From positions 1 through 64,000 of the forward strand of contig WYBA01000349.1 of assembly GCA_011526095.1 (NCBI GenBank): DNA of 64,000 bases, read 5' to 3'. The DNA comes from Myxococcales bacterium (GTDB lineage: Bacteria; Myxococcota_A; Polyangia; Haliangiales; Haliangiaceae). Made by a program: the position numbers and the translations under genes. This document shows positions 17,563 to 27,279 of this stretch, piece by piece. The notes below the pieces were generated by a model. The model was not told the DNA's origin, made no database searches, and was given only the letters and a program-made list of their open reading frames with translations. The stretch's first letter is position 1, and the number at the start of each line of letters is the position of its first letter.

Positions 17563-20355
17563 ATGAGAGTGATGTGCCTGTTCTCGACCTCGCTGCTGGC
17601 CCCGCTGCTGGCGCTCGCGGCGTGCAGCCTGCCGCCGCCACCCGACGTGGAGCCCGACGCGGACCCGCGCGACGCGATGCCGCCGGACGCGATGGTGATC
17701 CCCGATCCGGCGATGCTGACGGTGAGCCCTGGGTCGCACGACTTCACGGACGTGACGGTGGGCGCGGACAGCGGCGTGCAGCCGCTGCTGGTGCGCAACA
17801 CCGGCGACGAGGCGTCGGGCGCGGTGAGCGTGACGCTCGCCGGCGACCACGCGGGCGACTTCGAGATCGTGCTCGCCGGGGACGGCACGGACTGCGCGGG
17901 GGCGATCCTCGACGGCGGGGAGGACTGCACGGCGCGGGTGCGGTTCTCGCCGACGGCGCCCGGCGCGCGGACCGCGCACGTGGAGATCGCGGGCGAGCCG
18001 GGCGGGACGCTGACGGTGGACCTGATGGGCAACGGGCTGACGCCTGGCGATCTGGTGGTGACGAGCGGCGACACCGTGGCGTTCGGCAACGAGCTGATCA
18101 CGATGGCGACGGACTACGAGACCGTGACGGTGCAGAACACCGGCGACACGGCGACGGCGGCGCTGACGGTGCAACTCGGGGACGCGACGAGCTACAGCAA
18201 GACGAACGACACCTGCCACGGCGCGCCGCTGGGCGCGGGGCAGACGTGCTCGGTGCAGGTGCGGTTCAACCCGACCGCGGTCGGCGCGACGCCGTCGACG
18301 CTGTCGATCCGCGAGAGCTCGGAGGTGGGCGTGGCGGTGACGCTGACGGGGACCGGGACGGCGCAGGTGCAGATGACCGCGCCGACGGGCGGCACGGTGT
18401 CGTCGACGCCGTCGGGCCTGTCGTGCGGCCCGACGTGCGGCCCGGTGACGTTCACGCAGTCGCCGATCACGCTGACCGCGAGCCCAGGCGTCGGCTCGAC
18501 GTTCACCGGCTGGAGCGGCGCATGCAGCGCGGCGATCGGAACGACCTGCGCCCTGGCGCTCACGCAGAGCATCCACACTGTCGGGGCGACATTCGATACG
18601 CCCGAGTACACCGTGGGCGGCGCTGTGAGCGGAATGTGGGACGGCGCTGCGATCTCACTGCGGCTGCAGGCGCCGGGTGTGGACGAGACGAAGCAGATCG
18701 TCGGGAACTCGGCGTTCACGTTCGACGCGCCGCTCGTCGACACGAATGGCTACACGGTGACCATCGCCGCCCAACCGGCGCAGCACACGTGCATGGTCTC
18801 GAACGGGACGGGCAGCATCGACGGAGCCGACGTCACGAACGTCGGGGTCTCGTGCGCAGGTCCAACCGTCGGGATGTCGCTGAGCTTGCCGGTGGCCTTC
18901 TCGTTCAACACGAATCAGACCACGTACAGCCTCAGCCTCTCACGGCTGGCGCAGCAGGTCCGGGTGCGTCCCACTCTTGCGGCCGCGACTTCGATCACCG
19001 TGAACGGCACCGCGGTCCAGACCGGTGTCTGGAGCGATCCAGTTGCACTCTCCATGGGGGCGAACACCGTCAGCGTCGTCGTCACCGTCGGCAGCGTCAG
19101 TCGGACCTACGCGCTGTCGCTGAACCGGGGGGCGAGCGCAATCGCCCAGTATGCGTATGGGAAGGCTTCCAATACCGGCGCCGACGACAAGTTCGGAATC
19201 TCCGTGGCAGTGGATGGCGACGTCATGGTCGTGGGTGCTCCGTTCGAGGACTCGTCGACGATGGGCGTCAATGGCACGCCGAACGAAGGCGCGGCCGACA
19301 GCGGTGCTGTCTACATCTACCGCCGCACAGGAGCGACTTGGAGTCAGGAAGCATTCGTGAAGGCGAGCAACACCGGTGCCGGTGATCGATTTGGCGAGCG
19401 TGTCGCCGTGTCAGGAGATGTTGTGGTTGTTGGCGCCGGGTTCGAGGATGGGCCCTCCGACGCGGTCTCGAATTCGGGCGCGGTCTACGTCTTCCGATGG
19501 AACGGTGCGTCGTGGGGCGAGGAGGCCTACCTGCGAGCGACGGACGCAAGCGCCAATGCGAGCTTCGGAGGCGCCGTCGACATATCCGGGGACGCGATTG
19601 TGGTCGGAGCGTGGGGAAGTCATCCGTCCGTGTCAGGCGCCGGGTACTTCTTCCGCCGTGTGGGGGGAGTCTGGGAGCAGCACCAGAAGTTCCAGCGGCA
19701 GAGCCCAAGTGCTGGAGACATGTTTGGCACCGGCGTCGCGATCGACGGAGCGCTGGCAGCCATCGGCGGCGGCAACGTCGGCGGTGGCGAAGCCCGTGTC
19801 ATTCGCCGATCGTCAGGTGGGGTCTGGAACGTTGAGGCGACATACACCAGCGGCTCTCTCAGCTACGGCAGCCGCGTGGCTGTTCACGAGGATCGAGTCG
19901 CGATCGCCGACATCTCCGACGGCACGTTTGCTGGAGCCGTACACATCAAGCGATACAACGGCGGGCTCTGGGTGGATGACGTCACGCTGCGCGCGTCAAA
20001 CGCGGACGACATTGACACGTTTGGTGCCTCGATTGACTGGAGCGGATCGTATCTCCTGATCGGCGCTACCGATGAGGATGGGAGCGCGACCGGTGTGGGG
20101 GGCGATCAGGCGAGCAACGGAAGCCCTCGCGCAGGTGCCGCATACGTGTTCGAGCGCGACGGTTCTTCCTGGAGCCAGATCGCCTATGTGAAGGCCAGCA
20201 ACACCGAGTCCGATGACACCTTCGGGATCTGCGCATTGACCGCGGACTCCATGGTCGTCGGCGCGCTGGGCGAAGACAGTGCGGCGACCGGTCTTGGTGG
20301 TTCGCAGACGAGCAATGGTGCATCGTCGAGCGGCGCGGTGTACACGTTCCGCTGA
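17563..20355 (+). CDS. Large surface lipoprotein A1: choice-of-anchor D plus FG-GAP repeats
   Basis: 930 residues from ATG 17563. Signal peptide and lipobox ALAACSL, then a Pro/Asp-rich stalk (PPPPDVEPDADPRDA). Two ASPM/SPD-2/HYDIN-like beta-domains (about 45-265), a (F/G)-W-S-G-A-C repeat domain, a cadherin-like segment with a Y-S-L-S-L-S motif, and from about 525 six or seven integrin-type FG-GAP repeats (KASNTGADDKFG ... VAVDGDVMVVGAPFEDS). The first 380 residues are nearly identical to the paralogue at 43189-45435, but the C-terminal parts are unrelated. Probably an outer-surface adhesin or scaffold. Confidence 0.88.
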   Translation: MRVMCLFSTSLLAPLLALAACSLPPPPDVEPDADPRDAMPPDAMVIPDPAMLTVSPGSHDFTDVTVGADSGVQPLLVRNTGDEASGAVSVTLAGDHAGDFEIVLAGDGTDCAGAILDGGEDCTARVRFSPTAPGARTAHVEIAGEPGGTLTVDLMGNGLTPGDLVVTSGDTVAFGNELITMATDYETVTVQNTGDTATAALTVQLGDATSYSKTNDTCHGAPLGAGQTCSVQVRFNPTAVGATPSTLSIRESSEVGVAVTLTGTGTAQVQMTAPTGGTVSSTPSGLSCGPTCGPVTFTQSPITLTASPGVGSTFTGWSGACSAAIGTTCALALTQSIHTVGATFDTPEYTVGGAVSGMWDGAAISLRLQAPGVDETKQIVGNSAFTFDAPLVDTNGYTVTIAAQPAQHTCMVSNGTGSIDGADVTNVGVSCAGPTVGMSLSLPVAFSFNTNQTTYSLSLSRLAQQVRVRPTLAAATSITVNGTAVQTGVWSDPVALSMGANTVSVVVTVGSVSRTYALSLNRGASAIAQYAYGKASNTGADDKFGISVAVDGDVMVVGAPFEDSSTMGVNGTPNEGAADSGAVYIYRRTGATWSQEAFVKASNTGAGDRFGERVAVSGDVVVVGAGFEDGPSDAVSNSGAVYVFRWNGASWGEEAYLRATDASANASFGGAVDISGDAIVVGAWGSHPSVSGAGYFFRRVGGVWEQHQKFQRQSPSAGDMFGTGVAIDGALAAIGGGNVGGGEARVIRRSSGGVWNVEATYTSGSLSYGSRVAVHEDRVAIADISDGTFAGAVHIKRYNGGLWVDDVTLRASNADDIDTFGASIDWSGSYLLIGATDEDGSATGVGGDQASNGSPRAGAAYVFERDGSSWSQIAYVKASNTESDDTFGICALTADSMVVGALGEDSAATGLGGSQTSNGASSSGAVYTFR

Positions 20356-20439
20356 CGTTGGCTCGGCCGGGCGGCCGAAGGGTGTCATGACGGCGAGACG
20401 CCGCGCGATGGCCAATGCGATGCCGAGGTCCGAAACGGG

Positions 20440-20473
20440 AAGAGGGCGAACCGCGGCAGCGATTCGCCCTCTT
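20440..20473. terminator. Bidirectional terminator hairpin between convergent genes
   Basis: AAGAGGGCGAA at 20440-20450 pairs perfectly with TTCGCCCTCTT at 20463-20473 across a 12-nt loop; A and T at the two ends make it usable in both directions. It lies between the ends of the plus-strand gene (20355) and the minus-strand gene (20499). Confidence 0.82.
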
Positions 20474-20498
20474 GAAGGACGTCGATGGGGCGTTCAGT

Positions 20499-21851
20499 TC
20501 ACGGCGTCGTAAACGCCGTGATCGCGTGGCCTGCAACGATGGTGACTTCGGAGTTGTCACCGCCGCCGAGCAGCGCGCCACGAATGAAGGTCGCCTGGAT
20601 GCGCGTGGCGCCCGACGTCTCGAGGAACGCGGAGGCCTCGGCCGGGACGGTCACCGTCGTCGTGGCGAGCGCGGCGCAGCGAATGTACGTTCGCTTGGTG
20701 ACGACGGGCGGCATCTGGTAGGGCGCAAGTCCCGTCAGCGGCCCGTCGCTCGTCTCGATGGCGATCAGCACGCCCGCACCGTCACCGCAAGCGGTGGCGT
20801 CGTCGCAACCGACGGTGAAGGCCGACCCGTCCATCGGGATGTCGGCCATGATCGCTTGGCTAGACGCGTTGAGAGTCGGCTTGTCACCCGTGCCATCGAG
20901 CCCGGTCGGAGAGGTGAACCCCGCGATGTGGTTGCCGCCGCCAGGCGTGAGTGTGATTGCGACCTCGGCATCGTTCTCCACGAAGCCCGGATCGGGGCAC
21001 CCGTTGCCGGTCGCGCAGACGGGCTGAGGCCCGACGCCGCCCACCGTGAGGTGCAACCCGGTCGCCGACAGCGGAATGCCCGCGTTGTCCGTTCCGGGAC
21101 AATCGGCAGTCGCAGCCGGGTGCGGTATGACGATCGCCGAAGTGCTGAGCACGTTCACGACCGGGAACGCCGCGCCGTCGGGCAGGAGCGCCGTTCCGCT
21201 GCCGACGAACGAGACGTAGCGCCCGTCCGCGAGTGAGAAGTCGAATGGCGCGTCGGCGTCCTCGAGCATGAAGACGCCCGCCACGCAGGTGTCGGTGGGA
21301 GGGGCTCCCGCCGGAACACCCTTCAGCGTGCCACCAAGGCACGTTGCACCCGGGGCAGCGAGGCACGTCGGGTCGTCCGGGCAGATGTAGCCCCCCGGCG
21401 TGTGAATGCATGCCGGGACATCCGGGTCGGGCTGCGTTTCGTTGTCGATCGTGACCGAAACGGTGCCCTCGTTGATGCCCGCTTCCAGGTACGCGATCTC
21501 CGCCCCGGCGTCGTACTCGTAGACCTTGCATCCGATCGGGAAGCCAGGCGCCGTGTCCAGCGAGGGAGCAACGGTGTCCGCGTCCCGCCAGAACGTCGAG
21601 CTGACCTGGATGCCCTGGCCGAGCTGCGGGATGCCGAGCACCGAGGCCTCGAGCACCGTGATCGTGCCGGAGTACGTGTCGACCATCGCGTCCGGCACCT
21701 CGGCGTCCGGGACCTCGGCGTCGATCGTGTCGCCGTCGATATCCGGCGGCGCGTCAATCGGGCCGCCGGGGGTCGTGTTGTCGCCGCAGCCCGCCGCAGC
21801 GGCCGCGCCGATCGCAAGGAGCGTCGTCGATAGTCTCTTCCAGCTCAGCAT
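20499..21851 (-). CDS. Lipoprotein B1, Myxococcota-type secreted protein
   Basis: 450 residues from ATG 21851, with GGGAGG about 12 nt upstream. Signal peptide and lipobox AAAAGCGD, then an Asp/Pro-rich stalk with repeated PDAEVPDAMVD. The mature part is beta-rich with many small residues and Cys pairs (CPDDPTCLAAPGATC, CDDATACGDG). It aligns loosely along its length with the paralogue at 46869-45523 (both open with SGTI ... V after the stalk and end in a long Thr/Ala-rich beta-domain). No named domain. It shares a promoter element with that paralogue. Confidence 0.83.
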   Translation of the reverse strand: MLSWKRLSTTLLAIGAAAAAGCGDNTTPGGPIDAPPDIDGDTIDAEVPDAEVPDAMVDTYSGTITVLEASVLGIPQLGQGIQVSSTFWRDADTVAPSLDTAPGFPIGCKVYEYDAGAEIAYLEAGINEGTVSVTIDNETQPDPDVPACIHTPGGYICPDDPTCLAAPGATCLGGTLKGVPAGAPPTDTCVAGVFMLEDADAPFDFSLADGRYVSFVGSGTALLPDGAAFPVVNVLSTSAIVIPHPAATADCPGTDNAGIPLSATGLHLTVGGVGPQPVCATGNGCPDPGFVENDAEVAITLTPGGGNHIAGFTSPTGLDGTGDKPTLNASSQAIMADIPMDGSAFTVGCDDATACGDGAGVLIAIETSDGPLTGLAPYQMPPVVTKRTYIRCAALATTTVTVPAEASAFLETSGATRIQATFIRGALLGGGDNSEVTIVAGHAITAFTTP

Positions 21852-22260
21852 TGGAACTCTGCCTCCCTCTGGTTCGTGCCGACAGAACCGCGAGCGGATG
21901 GCGAGCCAACCGCTGCCTTTGCTAGCCCCCGGGCTGATCGGCGCAGCGAACGAGCTAGCGCCACGGTAACGCCATCCGGGTGATCGGAGCAAGGAATGGG
22001 GTCACATTCCATGGGGATGCGGGGTGGCCAGGCGTCGCACCCCGGCGCCGTGCGCGGGCGCGCCGCACATGGCCGCGCTTGCCGGCAGGCGCGCGTGGTC
22101 GATCTCCTCGCGATTCTCGCGCCGTGCGCGCCGCCGTCCAACCTTGGAGGGTGGCGCGTTCCGAGGTGGGACCTGGCCGAGCGTGTCGTCGTGACCCGGC
22201 AGACCGGCGGGCGGCGTGCCGGGGGGCGATCTCGCCACCGCTGCCGTATCATGCGCTGCG
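21852..22260. other. Divergent intergenic region
   Basis: About 400 bp between the minus-strand lipoprotein B1 and the plus-strand DUF4157 gene. It holds the B1 promoter (21963-21992) and 5' leader. No promoter for the plus gene stands out. A GTG at 22216 could extend the DUF4157 gene upstream. No RNA gene seen. Confidence 0.6.
21963..21992 (-). promoter_or_regulatory. Promoter of lipoprotein B1 (TTGCTC-18-TACCGT)
   Basis: On the minus strand TTGCTC (21992-21987) and TACCGT (21968-21963) are 18 bp apart. The same two boxes with exactly 18 bp occur before the paralogous gene (46972-46943), though the spacer sequences differ; TGTGAYCC upstream is also shared. Conservation of boxes but not spacer is good evidence of a promoter; the sigma factor is not identified. 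Confidence 0.65.
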
Positions 22261-25200
22261 GTGTCGAGAGAGCCCTGGCAGCGGAGCGCGCGCGAGCGCG
22301 CGGGCGTGGAGCACGCCTCGCGCGCGCCACTGCGCGACGTGGACGAGGATGCCGACGAGGAATACGACGATCCGTCGGCGTATGCGCCGATGCAGCGATG
22401 GGCCGTCGACCGCGCGCTGCAGCGCGACGAGGCGCCGGCGGGCGGCGAGACGGGCCTGGACGCCGCGGTCGAGGCGGCGCATCGCGCGTCGGAGGCCGGG
22501 GCCGCGGGGGCCGACGGGGCCGCCGCGCCCGCCGCCGACGGCGCGGTGAGCGACGAGCCGGTCGGGGGCGCCGCGGCGCCCGCGCCAGAGGCCGCCACGC
22601 CCGAGGCCACGGCCGCCGCGGTCGAGGCGCCCGCCAGCGAGCACGCCGTGCCGGCGGCGGTGCGCGGGCCGATCGAGCGGCGGTTCGGCGTGGACCTGTC
22701 GGACGTGCGCGTGCTCGTCGACGAGCGGCCGGCGCAGGTCGGCGCGCTGGCGTTCGCGCAGGGCCGCGAGATCCACGTCAGCCCCCAGGCGTGGGACCCC
22801 GACAGCCGCGCCGGCCGCGAGCTGCTCGGGCACGAGCTGACGCACATCGTCCAGCAGCAGACCGGCCGCGTCGCGGCGGGGCCCGGCGGGATCAACGACG
22901 ATCCCGCGCTCGAGGCCGAGGCGGACCACGTCGGGGGAGCCGAGGTCGAGGGTGGTGCCGAGGCGCCCGCGCGCGAGCCCGCGCCAGACGCGCCAGCCGC
23001 GGGGCCCGCGCCCGCCTCGCCAGACGCGACGCTTGCGCCCGTGGCCGGCGCGGTCCAGCGCAAGGTCACCGTCCAGCGCGGCGACGCCCACTACCATTCG
23101 GCGGCCAGCCTCGAGCAGCTCAGCGTCGACCGCTTGCTGTCGTACGTCCGCGAGCAGCTCGACTGGGCGAAGGACCTGGACGATGCGGACGCCGGCCGGC
23201 TGCGCGCCTTCATCACGCGCCTCGCGGCGAACCCGGCGCTCGCCAACGGCTGCGGCGACTTCGCCGTCGGCGAGGTGATGGCCGCGCTGGGCGGCGCCGA
23301 CGCGGCGGCGCTCGAGAAGTACAGCCAGGCGGTGTCGTCGCCGCGCAGCCCGCCGACCGCGCGGATCGATCGCGTCGACACGCTGGCCGCGGCCAAGGAG
23401 CTCGGCGCCGCCGTGCTCGCGCTCGAGGGCGCCGTCGGCGGGACGTGCCTCTACCACATCTCGACCCCCGAGACGGTGCGACAGCTCGTGGTGTTCAAGC
23501 TCGTCGACGCATTCGTCGAGTACGTGAAGGTCCAGCAGCCGGTGCTGCACGCGACCGAGGGCGACGAGCTGCACTCGTTCTTCCTCACGCGCGGGTTCGG
23601 CGTCGACCTGATCGGCCTGCGCGGCGATCTGCCGAAGATCCGCAACCTGCACCGGTTCCAGCCGCTGGCGCTGTGGACCCTGGCCGCCAACTTCAAGGAC
23701 ACGAGCAAGACGCGGCCGCTGACCGTGATCCTGCACTCCGCGATCGATCACAACGGCGCGTTCCACCAGGACCCGAACCTCACCCAGGTCATCCTCGACC
23801 CGCGGTACCTGACGCTGATGATCGAGGGCGCGACGTCGCTCGACGCCGTCACCGGCGAGATCGACGGACTCGCGCAGACGTACGGGCGCGGCGGCAAGAT
23901 CGCGCAGGTGATGATCGCGGGCCACGGCGGGCCGCGCGGGATCCAGCTCGCCGGCACGGCCGTGCCGGCCGAGGGCCTCGAAGATGGCGCCGAGCCGGAG
24001 ATGGTCGAGGAGACGGACTCCGTCGATCTCGACAGCAACCCCGAGAAGGCCGACGCGCTGTTCGACGCGCTGTTGCGCAACCTGGACAGCTCGGCGTCGG
24101 GACGGATGGTGTTCAACGCGTGCCTGACCGGCTCGACCGACGTGTTCTTCGATCCGCTGGCGGCCGAGCCGGCGGAGGTGCAGATCGCCAGCGCGCTCAA
24201 GAACAGCCCGAACCTGACCGAGTACCTGCGTCAGCGCGCGGCGGCGGCGGGCGTGGCCGCGGACGTGCGCGGGGCGAACGGGTCGTTCGGGCAGGTGGGG
24301 CTGGCGGATGACGCGGATGGGCGGCTCAACATCATCAGCCCGGGAGATCCGGCCCTGACCGCGTCGAAGGCCGACTACATCCAGCACGGCATGGAGCCCG
24401 AGGGCGTCATGCGCGCGGTGCTGGAGATGTGGACGGATCCGGCGGGCGCGGCGACGAAGCCCGAGTGGCTGGTGCGGGTGGAGAAGCGGCTCGCGAGCCC
24501 ACCAACGGGATGGCCCGACGCGATCATCGCTAGCTTCTTCGGGCTGATTCGCGCCAAGTACACTTCGACCCCGTCGCGTATCCAGGCTTTCGCCGCGATC
24601 GCCCATTCGGTCTCCGTCGTGGGAGACGAGAGCGAGGCGAAGCCGTACAAGATCGAACCCCTCGTCCACCAACCCGACGCCCTGGTGATCCTCGCGGACC
24701 TCGAGCGTTCGCCCGATTTCACCGACCTGGCCGAGATCGTGCTGTTGCAGGCATGGGCGCGCCTGTCGAACGCCAAGGACGGCGCGTTGCTCGCCGTCCT
24801 CGGTGCCGGGAGCGTCAGCGACCTGGAGCGCCACGTCGACACGGCCCGGCTGGGTGAACCTGTGCTCGCACGTTTGTTCGCTGCGGGCGCTGGCGATCGA
24901 CGCGGCCAGTACGTCCTGGCGCTGATCGACCGGTTCTCGGCCTCGCATGCGGCGAGCCGGCAGTTCCTGCTGCGAGAGCTCGGCGCCGACGACGAGTTCG
25001 ATCGGACGATCGTGGATGACAAGCTGCTCGGCAACCGCGACGCGGACTCGGCGCTGGAGACGATCGGCCGTGGCCCGCTCGTGACGACGGGCAAACAGCG
25101 GTCGGGTGACCGGGTCGAGGACGCCAACCTCGATCTGGACGGCGATCTGAAGAACGAGACGTACGCCGAGCCGGTCCAGCGGCCCGGCGTCGTGGTGAAC

Positions 25201-25365
25201 TGCTCGGTGCTGCGCGTGCGCGCGCGCCCCTCGATGGACGCCGACACGGTGCACTACCTCCACGCGGGCGACGAGGTGTTCGTGATCGGCCACTACAAGG
25301 GCTGGGACGTGATCATGTACGACAACAAGCCGGCGTTCGTCGGTGCATCCTTCATCGCACGCTGA
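22261..25365 (+). CDS. DUF4157 protein with caspase-like peptidase and SH3 domains, candidate eCIS effector
   Basis: 1034 residues from GTG 22261 (GTG 22216 is an alternative). N-terminus disordered, with YAPMQRWAVDRALQ near residue 41. DUF4157 domain at about 136-202 with metal motif HELTHIVQQQ; DUF4157 is the domain most often tied to eCIS cargo. The middle resembles a clan CD cysteine peptidase (caspase/CHAT/clostripain): a catalytic His in MIAGHGGPRGI near 555 and Cys in VFNACLTGS near 620. A helical stretch follows, then a bacterial SH3 domain at about 978-1033 (CSVLRVRARPSMDADTV). The next gene begins in TGATG at its stop, hinting at an effector-partner pair. Confidence 0.85.
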   Translation: MSREPWQRSARERAGVEHASRAPLRDVDEDADEEYDDPSAYAPMQRWAVDRALQRDEAPAGGETGLDAAVEAAHRASEAGAAGADGAAAPAADGAVSDEPVGGAAAPAPEAATPEATAAAVEAPASEHAVPAAVRGPIERRFGVDLSDVRVLVDERPAQVGALAFAQGREIHVSPQAWDPDSRAGRELLGHELTHIVQQQTGRVAAGPGGINDDPALEAEADHVGGAEVEGGAEAPAREPAPDAPAAGPAPASPDATLAPVAGAVQRKVTVQRGDAHYHSAASLEQLSVDRLLSYVREQLDWAKDLDDADAGRLRAFITRLAANPALANGCGDFAVGEVMAALGGADAAALEKYSQAVSSPRSPPTARIDRVDTLAAAKELGAAVLALEGAVGGTCLYHISTPETVRQLVVFKLVDAFVEYVKVQQPVLHATEGDELHSFFLTRGFGVDLIGLRGDLPKIRNLHRFQPLALWTLAANFKDTSKTRPLTVILHSAIDHNGAFHQDPNLTQVILDPRYLTLMIEGATSLDAVTGEIDGLAQTYGRGGKIAQVMIAGHGGPRGIQLAGTAVPAEGLEDGAEPEMVEETDSVDLDSNPEKADALFDALLRNLDSSASGRMVFNACLTGSTDVFFDPLAAEPAEVQIASALKNSPNLTEYLRQRAAAAGVAADVRGANGSFGQVGLADDADGRLNIISPGDPALTASKADYIQHGMEPEGVMRAVLEMWTDPAGAATKPEWLVRVEKRLASPPTGWPDAIIASFFGLIRAKYTSTPSRIQAFAAIAHSVSVVGDESEAKPYKIEPLVHQPDALVILADLERSPDFTDLAEIVLLQAWARLSNAKDGALLAVLGAGSVSDLERHVDTARLGEPVLARLFAAGAGDRRGQYVLALIDRFSASHAASRQFLLRELGADDEFDRTIVDDKLLGNRDADSALETIGRGPLVTTGKQRSGDRVEDANLDLDGDLKNETYAEPVQRPGVVVNCSVLRVRARPSMDADTVHYLHAGDEVFVIGHYKGWDVIMYDNKPAFVGASFIAR

Positions 25366-26447
25366 TGAGGACGCTCGCCCTCCTGCTGATCCCTGCCTGC
25401 GCTTGCGGCAGCACCGAGACCCGCTCCCCCGACGACACCGCCATGACCACACGCGGACACAAGCTCGAGATCACCGGCCGGACGCCGGGCGCGATTGCGG
25501 ACGACCTGGCGATCCACCCGACGGAACCGGGGGTGTGGGTGACGCGCTTCGGGCGCGCACTGTTTCTGTTTCGCGGCGATCGTGACGCATCCGACGAGTT
25601 GTTCGACAACAACGTCTACATCGCTGGTACTCGCGGGATCCGGTTCTCGCCCGACGGCAGTGTGCTGCATGCCGGACTGATGCGCGTGGCGTTCCCGTCG
25701 CTGGAGCTGATCACCATCGGTGCCACCAGTTCGGCCTTTCGCGCCGGGCTTGACGGGGCCGCGGCCCGCGAATGGGAGGGCTACGTCCCCGCGCTCGCGG
25801 CGACTTGCTTCGATCCGACGGTGACCGTGCACAGCGCCGTGTGGAAGCCACCGCGTCACAAGAAGCTCGAGCGCAAGCTCGCGCCGCCTGCAAGGCTCGT
25901 CGTGTTTGGCGAGACCGAACCGGTGCACGTCGCCGACCTCACGCCCGGCCTGGTGGACGGCGAGCTCTCCGTCCAGGGCCTCGCCTGCTCGAAGCGCTGG
26001 GTCGCCGCGGTCGGCATGGGCGTGCTCGTCTGGGACCGCGCCGATGGCTACAAGCTGGTCCCGCCCGCGGACCCGAGCGCCGCCCCGGAGCGCGCGCCGT
26101 CCGCGCTCGTCGCGATCTCGCCCGACGACAGCGTGCTCGCGGTCGTGTCCATCGGGGAGCTTCGGCTCGTCGATCCCGTGACGCGGGCCGTGCTCGCGCG
26201 CGTCGAGACCCAGACCGGGCCGGCGTTCGCGCTGTCCTACTCGCCGGACGGTCGGTGGCTCGCGGTCGGCGGGCGGCAGGGCCTGGCGGTCGTGCCCACC
26301 GACGGCAAGTCCCTGGGCGAGCCGCTGCGCGTCGACCTCGGCGAGATCATCGCGGTCACCGCCGTCGCGTTCGAGCCCGACAGCCGCGCGCTGCGCGCCG
26401 TCTACGCCGGCAGCCCCGGCGCCGCCGTGCGCGTCGCGATCCGGTGA
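25365..26447 (+). CDS. WD40-like beta-propeller lipoprotein, candidate partner of the DUF4157 effector
   Basis: 360 residues, ATG in the TGATG junction with the previous stop. Signal peptide with lipobox IPACACG, then a beta-propeller built from repeats such as IRFSPDGSVLHAG, VAISPDDSVLAVVS and LSYSPDGRWLAVGG. Propeller lipoproteins bind partners at the cell surface or in the periplasm. Placement directly behind a toxin-like gene parallels the lipoproteins behind the first effector, so an immunity or docking role is proposed. Confidence 0.82.
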   Translation: MRTLALLLIPACACGSTETRSPDDTAMTTRGHKLEITGRTPGAIADDLAIHPTEPGVWVTRFGRALFLFRGDRDASDELFDNNVYIAGTRGIRFSPDGSVLHAGLMRVAFPSLELITIGATSSAFRAGLDGAAAREWEGYVPALAATCFDPTVTVHSAVWKPPRHKKLERKLAPPARLVVFGETEPVHVADLTPGLVDGELSVQGLACSKRWVAAVGMGVLVWDRADGYKLVPPADPSAAPERAPSALVAISPDDSVLAVVSIGELRLVDPVTRAVLARVETQTGPAFALSYSPDGRWLAVGGRQGLAVVPTDGKSLGEPLRVDLGEIIAVTAVAFEPDSRALRAVYAGSPGAAVRVAIR

Positions 26448-26480
26448 GCGTCGGATCGCGTCAGCCAGGGGCGAGTCGGA

Positions 26481-26530
26481 CGCGACGCAACCCCACGGCG
26501 CGCCGTCCGAGACGGGCAGCATGGCTCGGC
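26481..26530 (+). repeat. Dispersed motif, copy D
   Basis: Weaker match to the intergenic motif seen at 17426-17480, 39541-39595 and 43051-43106 (GACGCAACC, then GCGCGCCG, CCGAGACGG and GCATGRC). It lies between the propeller lipoprotein and the AbiE locus, upstream of a plus-strand gene as in the other copies. Confidence 0.5.
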
Positions 26531-26628
26531 TCGATCCACGCGCCCCGGACCGCTGCGGGCTGTCGCGACCGAACTTCGGCGTCTCGATGGCGACCCCACC
26601 GACGGGATCCCGGTCCGGGTCGCTGGAG

Positions 26629-26648
26629 ACAAAATGCCTTCACTTTGT
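26629..26648. promoter_or_regulatory. Imperfect palindrome, candidate AbiEi operator
   Basis: ACAAAATG and CACTTTGT are inverted around a 4-bp centre, 26 bp before the abiEi start, in a locally AT-rich stretch. AbiEi antitoxins are known to repress their own operon by binding inverted repeats; the site fits that, but only one 7/8-matched palindrome is visible. Confidence 0.4.
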
Positions 26649-26673
26649 TCATGTGTGCAGACATTATGTCCCC

Positions 26674-27279
26674 ATGGTCGCCCGGCCCTTCGCCCGCGAG
26701 GTCGCGCTGCTCCGCAAGCATGGCGGCGGCCTTCGTATGGCCGAGGTGCTGCGCCTGGGCATCCACCGCAGGACGCTCTACGCCATGCGAGATGCCGGCG
26801 TGGTCGAGGCCGTCTCCCGGGGCGTGTATCGCCTCGCGTCACTCGACCCGCTCGCCCACCCCGATCTCGTCACGGTGGCCAAGCGCGTCCAACGAGGCGT
26901 GATCTGCCTCATCTCGGCGCTCGCGTACCACGACCTGACGACGCAAGTGCCGCATGTCATCGACGTGGCCCTCGAGCGTGGGGCGCGGCGGCCGCGCCTC
27001 GACCATCCGCCCACGCACTTCGTCTGGTTCTCGGGACCGGCCTTCCACGAAGGCATCGAGACGCACGATCTCGATGGCGTGCCGGTCCGCATCTACGACC
27101 CGGAGAAGGCGCTCGTCGACTGTTTCAGGTACCGCAACCAGCTCGGCATGGACGTCGTCGTCGAGGCGCTGCGGCGATGGCGTGAGCGCCGCCGCAGGAA
27201 GCTCGATGCGCTCCTGCGATACGCCCGCATGCGCCACGTCGAGCGCGCGATGCGCCCCTACCTGGAGGCGACGCAGTGA
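26674..27279 (+). CDS. abiEi: AbiEi-family antitoxin / transcriptional regulator
   Basis: 201 residues from ATG 26674. N-terminal winged-helix (GGGLRMAEVLRLGIHRRTLY) and wing, then the AbiEi C-terminal domain (SRGVYRLAS, LISALAYHDLTTQVPHVIDVA, THFVWFSGPAF, VRIYDPEKALVDCFRYRNQLG), diagnostic for type IV AbiE antitoxins. It represses the operon and counters AbiEii. The stop overlaps the toxin start (GTGA). Confidence 0.9.
   Translation: MVARPFAREVALLRKHGGGLRMAEVLRLGIHRRTLYAMRDAGVVEAVSRGVYRLASLDPLAHPDLVTVAKRVQRGVICLISALAYHDLTTQVPHVIDVALERGARRPRLDHPPTHFVWFSGPAFHEGIETHDLDGVPVRIYDPEKALVDCFRYRNQLGMDVVVEALRRWRERRRRKLDALLRYARMRHVERAMRPYLEATQ

Noticed and set aside
22249-25452. A 1067-codon open frame on the minus strand opposite the DUF4157 gene
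   Set aside because: Long antisense frames are expected at this GC content; the composition is Arg/His/Leu-rich with no domain, while the plus strand carries clear domains.
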